A stretch of DNA of 64,000 bases from Rhizobiales bacterium NRL2. Lineage in GTDB: Bacteria > Pseudomonadota > Alphaproteobacteria > Minwuiales > Minwuiaceae. The notes beneath the pieces were generated by a model, which saw only the letters and a program-made list of their open reading frames with translations, made no database searches and was not told the DNA's origin. Where the stretch lies: contig CP016093.1 of the NCBI GenBank assembly GCA_001664005.1, forward strand, positions 937,001-1,001,000, written 5' to 3'. The position numbers were made by a program, and so were the translations under genes. Positions 60,001 to 64,000 of the stretch are shown here, one piece after another. Each line of letters opens with the position of its first letter. Positions within the stretch are counted from its first letter, which is position 1.

Positions 60001-62628
60001 GATGGCACCGGCATAGGCGGCGACGTCGTCGCCCGAACCGCCGAACAGGATGTCGTTGCCGCCATTGCCGGTCAGCGTGTCGTCGCCGGCCAGACCCGCC
60101 GCGATGTCGTTGTCCGCGCCGAGGTCGAGCGCTTCGCCCGCGGCGGTGCCGCCCGTGACGTCGAACAGCACATCGTCGCCGGCCCCGTCGACGCTGAAGG
60201 CCAGGATCTCGACGTCCAGCGCCACCGCGTCGGCGCCTTCCGCGCCCACCGTGTCGGTGACCTGCAGGCGTGCGGCGGCTTCGTCCACCGCGAAGGCGAA
60301 GCCCGTGTTCTCGCCGGTGTAGTTCACCCGGTCGGTGCCCGCGCCGCCCGAGAGCAGGTCGTCGCCCGCACCGCCGGTCAGGGTGTCGTCGCCCGCATCG
60401 CCGAACAGGCTGTCGCCGCCCGCGCCACCGACGAGGGAATCCGCGCCGCCGCCGCCGGAGACGATGTCGATACCGTCGCCGCCGTCCACGGTGTCGGCGC
60501 CCCCGCCGGCGCCGATGAGGTTGTTGCCGGCGTCGCCTGTCAGGTTCTGCGCCGTGGCGTCGCCAAGGGTGACATCGACGGTGATATCGGCGAAGTCGAT
60601 GGTTTCGATGTCGCTGCCGAGGATGTCGGCGCCCTCGCCGCCGACGCTGTCGGCCAGGGTGAGCCGGCTGCCCTCGTCATCGCCGGTCGCCACGAAGTTT
60701 CCCGCATTGCCGGCATAGACGGCCCGGTCGGCGCCATCGCCGCCGAACAGCCTGTCGTCGCCTGCGCCACCGGTCATCGTGTCGTCGCCGGCCTCGCCGC
60801 CAATCAGGTCGTCGCCGGCGTCGCCCGAGAGCTGATCTCCGCCGCTGCCGCCGGCCAGCACGTCGGCTCCGCCGCCGCCGGCCACGGTGTCGTTCCCGGC
60901 CAGGGCGGCCAGGAATTCGTCGTTCCCGCCGCCTGTCAGGCTGTCGCCAGCGGCCGTGCCGAAGACCACGTCGAGCAGCCGCGCGTCGCCCTGGAACTCC
61001 AACGTTTCGATGTCGTTGGCGAGGGTGTCGGTCCCTTCCGCGCCGGTGGTGTCCTCCAGCACGATGGTGCTGCCATCGTCTGCCGCGGAGACATTGAAGT
61101 CGGCGGAACCGCTGGCATAGACCGCGCGGTCGCTTCCGGCGCCGCCGATGAGCGAATCGTCGCCTGTGCCGCCGAAGAGGATGTCGTCGCCGTCGCCGCC
61201 GTCGAGTGTGTCGTCGCCGGCATTGCCCGTCAGGCTGTCGTCTCCCGCGCCGCCGTCCAGAGAATCGTTCAGCGCGCCGGCGACCACAGTGTCGTTGCCG
61301 GTCCCGGCGGTCACCTCGAGCGTCTTGCCGATATCGGCCGCGGCCACCGAGTCGTCCCCGCCGCCGAGATCGAGGATCACCGTGTTGTCGGAAATGTCGG
61401 TTCCGCCCAGATTGCCGATGGCGATCTCGTCGCTCGCCGCGCCCAGATTGACCGCGAGGGTCTCGACCTCGTCGATGTTGACCTGCGCGCCGTTGCCGAA
61501 GGCGAGCACCGCGCGTCCGCCGACCTCGTCCAGGGTGACGGTATTCGCGTTCACCTGATCGGCGGCGACCGTCAGCGTGTCGTCGCCCGCGCCGCCGGTG
61601 ACATTGAAGACACCGCCATTGGCGACATCGACTTCCTCGGCGCCGTCGAAGGCGACATCGATTTCATTGTCGTCGTCGCCGTCGTTGTTGCCGATCTCGT
61701 CCTCGTCATTGCGGTCCTGCAGATCGTCCTCGCCGGTGTCGCCCACGACCTCCGTGTCCGAGCCGCCGTCACCGACCGCCTCGCCGCCTTCGATGATCGG
61801 GTCGGCCTGGGCCTCGGTGATCCCGAAGACGTCGCCCAGCCGGCTGAAGAAGCCGTCCGTGTCGGTGCGCGCGATCTCGAAATCGCCGGCGATGTCGGAA
61901 TAGGCCAGCACGCCGTCGCCGAACTCCGCGGTGAGCAGCTGCGCATCGACCTCGGGGATGCGGGTCGGTTCGCGGAACAACGAGAGCACCTGCAGGCCCT
62001 GCAGCGGCTGATCGAGCGTCACCACTGCGCCGGCGGTGGCGACGGCCAGCGCGCCGGCCGCGCCGCCCGCATTGGGCAGCAGCACGAAGGTGTTGGCCTG
62101 GGCCTCCGGCGCGGCCTTGCCGATCATCCGCGCGCCCTTGACGGTCACGGAGGCGACCGGCGTGCGCACCAGAAGCTCGCTCGCCGGCCCCTCCGTCGAA
62201 TCGCGGTTGTCGACGGAGAACTCGCCCTGGATGACGAAGAACTGAGGCTTGGCCGCGGCTTCTGCCGGCTCCTCGATCAGGACCCGGCTCTCGCTGTCGA
62301 AGAACAGCCTGGTGCCATCGGTCAGGGTAATCTCCAGCGCGCCGTCGCCCTGGGTCATGACCACGTCGCCGGGGCTGAGCTTCTGACCCGGCGCGGCCTG
62401 GAACTGGCGGCCGTCGACGCCGATGATCAGAACCTCGCCGCGCACGTTCTCCACGCTGATCGGTCCTTCGCCGCCGGCCGTGGCCTGGGCCTGAACCAGC
62501 GGTGTCGGCGCTTCGGGGGCCGTCGAGGCCGCGAGGCCGGGCACGACGAAGGCGGAACCGGCCGTCTCGCTTTCGCTGAAGACGGCTTCGGCCTCGATCG
62601 TACGTGCGTTGTCCGGGCGCTGTTCCAT
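57004..62628 (-). CDS. Giant RTX protein with N-terminal FecR-like domain
   Basis: 1,874 residues, strongly acidic. Residues about 60-170 form a FecR-like beta domain (GQKLSPGDVVMTQGDGALEI, LLVRTPVASVTVKGARMIG). The rest is largely many blocks of calcium-binding nonapeptide repeats (GGAGDDTLxGG, GNDxLxGG), separated by about 50-residue beta segments such as DGLDTADFSDAGGAVNVDLN. The last ~110 residues (YDQAIEHQDVITDFTSGEDR ... LQASDFEIQ) look like the usual RTX C-terminal secretion region. It is probably exported by the neighbouring type I system. The start at 62628 follows AAGGAAAG; a longer start at 62718 has none. Confidence 0.93.
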   Translation of the reverse strand: MEQRPDNARTIEAEAVFSESETAGSAFVVPGLAASTAPEAPTPLVQAQATAGGEGPISVENVRGEVLIIGVDGRQFQAAPGQKLSPGDVVMTQGDGALEITLTDGTRLFFDSESRVLIEEPAEAAAKPQFFVIQGEFSVDNRDSTEGPASELLVRTPVASVTVKGARMIGKAAPEAQANTFVLLPNAGGAAGALAVATAGAVVTLDQPLQGLQVLSLFREPTRIPEVDAQLLTAEFGDGVLAYSDIAGDFEIARTDTDGFFSRLGDVFGITEAQADPIIEGGEAVGDGGSDTEVVGDTGEDDLQDRNDEDEIGNNDGDDDNEIDVAFDGAEEVDVANGGVFNVTGGAGDDTLTVAADQVNANTVTLDEVGGRAVLAFGNGAQVNIDEVETLAVNLGAASDEIAIGNLGGTDISDNTVILDLGGGDDSVAAADIGKTLEVTAGTGNDTVVAGALNDSLDGGAGDDSLTGNAGDDTLDGGDGDDILFGGTGDDSLIGGAGSDRAVYASGSADFNVSAADDGSTIVLEDTTGAEGTDTLANDIETLEFQGDARLLDVVFGTAAGDSLTGGGNDEFLAALAGNDTVAGGGGADVLAGGSGGDQLSGDAGDDLIGGEAGDDTMTGGAGDDRLFGGDGADRAVYAGNAGNFVATGDDEGSRLTLADSVGGEGADILGSDIETIDFADITVDVTLGDATAQNLTGDAGNNLIGAGGGADTVDGGDGIDIVSGGGGADSLVGGAGGDSLFGDAGDDTLTGGAGDDLLSGGAGTDRVNYTGENTGFAFAVDEAAARLQVTDTVGAEGADAVALDVEILAFSVDGAGDDVLFDVTGGTAAGEALDLGADNDIAAGLAGDDTLTGNGGNDILFGGSGDDVAAYAGAIGDFNLGFSDDGAFVFVADQSGSEGSDTVSNDVEQFDFAGEVFSIQGGTAAGDTLSGTAGRDFIVGLAGQDSITGEAGDDLLAGGVGNDTLAGGTGNDTLQGSDGDDSLIGGDGLDTADFSDAGGAVNVDLNAGTASGDGTDTLSGIENIVGGAQADTLTGDAQANAIEGGVGGDSITGGAGNDSLSGDAGGDTLFGGLGDDSFDGGIGFDSADYRDSATPVNVDMSAGGGSGTVTGEGADTLTSIERVFGSAGNDTFTGSDGNDNFVGRGGDDLLIASLGNDTLNGAAGNDTADFSNLTGAFQIDLTGNSATLDANSYTVLGLETIIGTAGDDTMTGDADNNRLEGGQGADSINGGGGADTLLGGAGNDTIAGGDGNDSINGGAGNDSLDGGAGNDTLDFSDATEGVAVDLIGGLAASTATGTDTVTGFNGVTGGAGDDSIRGSADADTIVGGEGDDLIIGEGGNDSLDGGAGSNTLSFATASADLIVDMTAGTAAGAETGSDGFANFTTVIGGAGADFISGDAERNFLLGGAGNDTLNGGGERDTLRGGAGDDVLNGSDAEVDVADYSDATEDLTLALGAVTDISTTVTTNDLGTDTLFSIDGFIGGTGNDSITGNAGINRLGGGDGNDTLIGGDGADVMFGDAGNDSVEGGNGDDFIFGGIGDDTIDGGADDLGVAVDSIGDVISYFGLGTGVDIDLAAGTAIGADAGTDVVTNFEAAVGTDQGDTLSGNASNNLLQGRLGDDSISGLDGDDDIFGDEGDDVVEGGAGADTLRGDFGNDTIDGGDGDDLIQADQDDDTVSGGAGNDQIFAGSGDDSVLGDDGNDAIEGGAGSDSLFGGLGDDTLTETSGQNLMDGGAGNDSITGADNLDTLRGGEGADTLTGGGGADAFQYDQAIEHQDVITDFTSGEDRFLIDRDAFGINDGGSGTLTDGESFVRVAEALIDGDTELGTGQATFVFDSNNTLHFDPDGDGAQASFEIASVTVSNGTLQASDFEIQ

Positions 62629-62744
62629 CACGGCTTTCCTTGGCTCGCCTCGATCATAGGCGCTGGGCGGATCGTTTTCATCATCCGTCGACGTCTCATG
62701 AAGCAAGCTTCGCGCCATGCAATCACGACGGGCGCGGGCCCCGT

Positions 62745-64000
62745 TCAGGCGGCCCGCTGCTCGATCATCCGGCCCATCTCCGCCAGCGTTCGCTCCGCGA
62801 TGGTGCGGATTTCCTCTATCGCCTGGCGGGCATCTTCCAGCGGCCCGTCGTCACACAATCGTTCAATTTTTGCGGCTGCCTCGGAAAGTGACACGGCGCC
62901 GACGGTGCCGGCGCTGCTCTTCAGGCTGTGGGCCTCCCGCCCCAGCCGGTCGGCGCTGGCATCGTCCAGGGGCTCGGACAGCCGTTCCAGCCGATCCTGG
63001 GTATCCAGCATGAAATCGCGCAGCAGTTCGGGCAGGTAGTCCTGACCGACATCCTCGCCGAACTGGTCGAGGATCGCGCGGTCGATCATCGATCCTTCCG
63101 CCTCGCCGGCCGGTTCCGGCGCCGCGCCGGCGGGAACCGGCCCGGCATCGGCGATCGGCGCGCCCGCCACCGTTCCCGTGTTCGGCGGGCCGCCGGTACC
63201 GGCCGCGCCGATCAGCGCCCACTTGGCGACGAGCTGCAGCAACTCGATCTTGTCGAAGGGTTTGGCGATGAAGTCGTCCATGCCCTTCGACAGGCATTCC
63301 TCGCGGTGTTCGGGCATGGCGTTGGCCGTCACCGCGACCACCGGCGTCGCGGCCCTGGCGCCGTCCAGGGCGCGGATCGCGGTGGTGACCTCGAATCCGT
63401 CCATGTCCGGCATCTGCACGTCCATCAGCACCACCTCGAAGTCGTTCTCGCCGATGGCGGCCAGAGCGCCGGCGCCGTCCTCGACCGCGGTGACCGCGTA
63501 GCCCGCCTTCTCCAGCATCACCCTGGCCACCTGCAGGTTGATGCGGTTGTCGTCGGCCACCAGCACCCGCGCACCCAGCGCAGCCTCGTCGCCTATTTGC
63601 TCGATCGTGGCGGCGGCATGGGCCTCCGCGGCGCTGTCGCGCCCGGTCAGCGCCTGGGCGAGGGCGAGCGGCCGGGGCGGGCGAAGCAGGAACTGGTCGA
63701 AGCCCCGGGCCAGGATCTGCTCGGCGCGGCCGCGCTGGGACGGGTCGATCGCCACCACCATGCGGCCGCCGACGCGGCTGCGCAGCCGGGCGATGTCCGC
63801 GGCGCCGGCGTGTTCGGCCAGGCCCCCGTCGATCACCAGGTGATCGACCGTGCGGGACGGCGCATCGAGGGAAGCGGCGTTGTGGGCGATCAGCAGGCCC
63901 AGGCCGCGCAGGCGCGCCGCCATCCCCTCCCGCAGGACAGGATTCGTGGCCAGGATCGCCGCCTGCCGGCCCCTGAGCATGGCGCTCAGCCGGTCCACCA
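62745..64000 (-). CDS. C-terminal part of a multi-domain response regulator/hybrid sensor (partial)
   Basis: The gene runs off the right edge of the window, so its start is not seen. The visible 418 residues contain a degenerate receiver (residues about 10-120), a full receiver domain with phospho-acceptor Asp in VVLMDVQMPDMDG and ALAAIGE/PVVAVTANAM, and a C-terminal HPt domain with AHSLKSSAGTVGA. This tail is typical of hybrid histidine kinases or a stand-alone HPt regulator. It lies upstream of the RTX gene. Confidence 0.85.
   Translation of the reverse strand, partial: VDRLSAMLRGRQAAILATNPVLREGMAARLRGLGLLIAHNAASLDAPSRTVDHLVIDGGLAEHAGAADIARLRSRVGGRMVVAIDPSQRGRAEQILARGFDQFLLRPPRPLALAQALTGRDSAAEAHAAATIEQIGDEAALGARVLVADDNRINLQVARVMLEKAGYAVTAVEDGAGALAAIGENDFEVVLMDVQMPDMDGFEVTTAIRALDGARAATPVVAVTANAMPEHREECLSKGMDDFIAKPFDKIELLQLVAKWALIGAAGTGGPPNTGTVAGAPIADAGPVPAGAAPEPAGEAEGSMIDRAILDQFGEDVGQDYLPELLRDFMLDTQDRLERLSEPLDDASADRLGREAHSLKSSAGTVGAVSLSEAAAKIERLCDDGPLEDARQAIEEIRTIAERTLAEMGRMIEQRAA

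Noticed and set aside
57400-61600. CRISPR-like or satellite repeats
   Set aside because: The recurring units code in frame for GGxGxDxLx calcium-binding repeats; there are no equal spacers or constant direct repeats.
57035-62245. Many long reading frames opposite the RTX gene
   Set aside because: They are rich in Ser-Pro-Ala runs, lack ribosome sites and arise from the GC-rich repeat codons of the RTX gene.

Overview
This 64 kb window is a gene-dense, high-GC stretch of a proteobacterial chromosome, most likely an alphaproteobacterium. Supporting signs are the short aa3-oxidase subunit IV protein, an S21 protein with the alphaproteobacterial basic tail, two PAS_5-type proteins, a Zur/Znu system and many acyl-CoA genes. 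I see no tRNA, rRNA, insertion sequence, integrase or CRISPR array. No gap between genes exceeds 300 bases.

Layout. 0-8 kb: a glutathione transferase, a CLC channel flanked by two paralogous thioesterases, rpsU, a cytochrome oxidase accessory peptide, a NodB-type deacetylase, an OmpA protein and a serine hydrolase. 7.8-14.5 kb: an acyl-CoA synthetase, a four-gene Mla-type lipid transport operon, a hydroxypyruvate isomerase and a cytochrome c. 14.6-18.8 kb: an MBL hydrolase, divergent from a PaaX regulator, a ferredoxin-NADP reductase and a cyclic-nucleotide phosphodiesterase-like enzyme. 18.8-20.3 kb: small phage-derived genes including a Bbp19-like protein and a capsid scaffold-like protein. 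20.3-27 kb: ArsC-like, SDR, acyl-CoA dehydrogenase, thioesterase, mgtE and maeB. 27-31.8 kb: PAS proteins, the znuC-znuB-zur operon and a methyltransferase. 31.8-33.4 kb: a lone podovirus-type portal. 33.5-40.3 kb: amidohydrolase, MBL protein, znuA, acyl-CoA synthetase and a PLP enzyme. 40.4-41.9 kb: a lone large terminase. 42-50 kb: an ABC exporter, NAD kinase, a CHASE2 cyclase, a ketopantoate reductase-like protein and a GST. 50-52.5 kb: an SDR-P450 pair. 52.5-62.7 kb: a type I secretion system with a 1.87k-residue RTX protein. The window ends inside a hybrid sensor protein.

The most unusual observation is that podovirus-type head genes (Bbp19-like and scaffold-like at 19 kb, portal at 32 kb, terminase at 40 kb) are intact but scattered as single genes or a small operon among ordinary metabolic genes. 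There is no integrase, lysis or tail module nearby. The terminase keeps its ATPase and nuclease residues. The portal and terminase, 7 kb apart on opposite strands, share an upstream block (AAACC-S-GG, then ACGCTTA, then exactly 12 nt, then CTAG). The scaffold operon has a promoter with a palindrome in its spacer. This suggests a domesticated, dispersed particle such as a gene transfer agent of podoviral origin. That is an inference: the capsid, tail and lysis genes would have to lie elsewhere in the genome.
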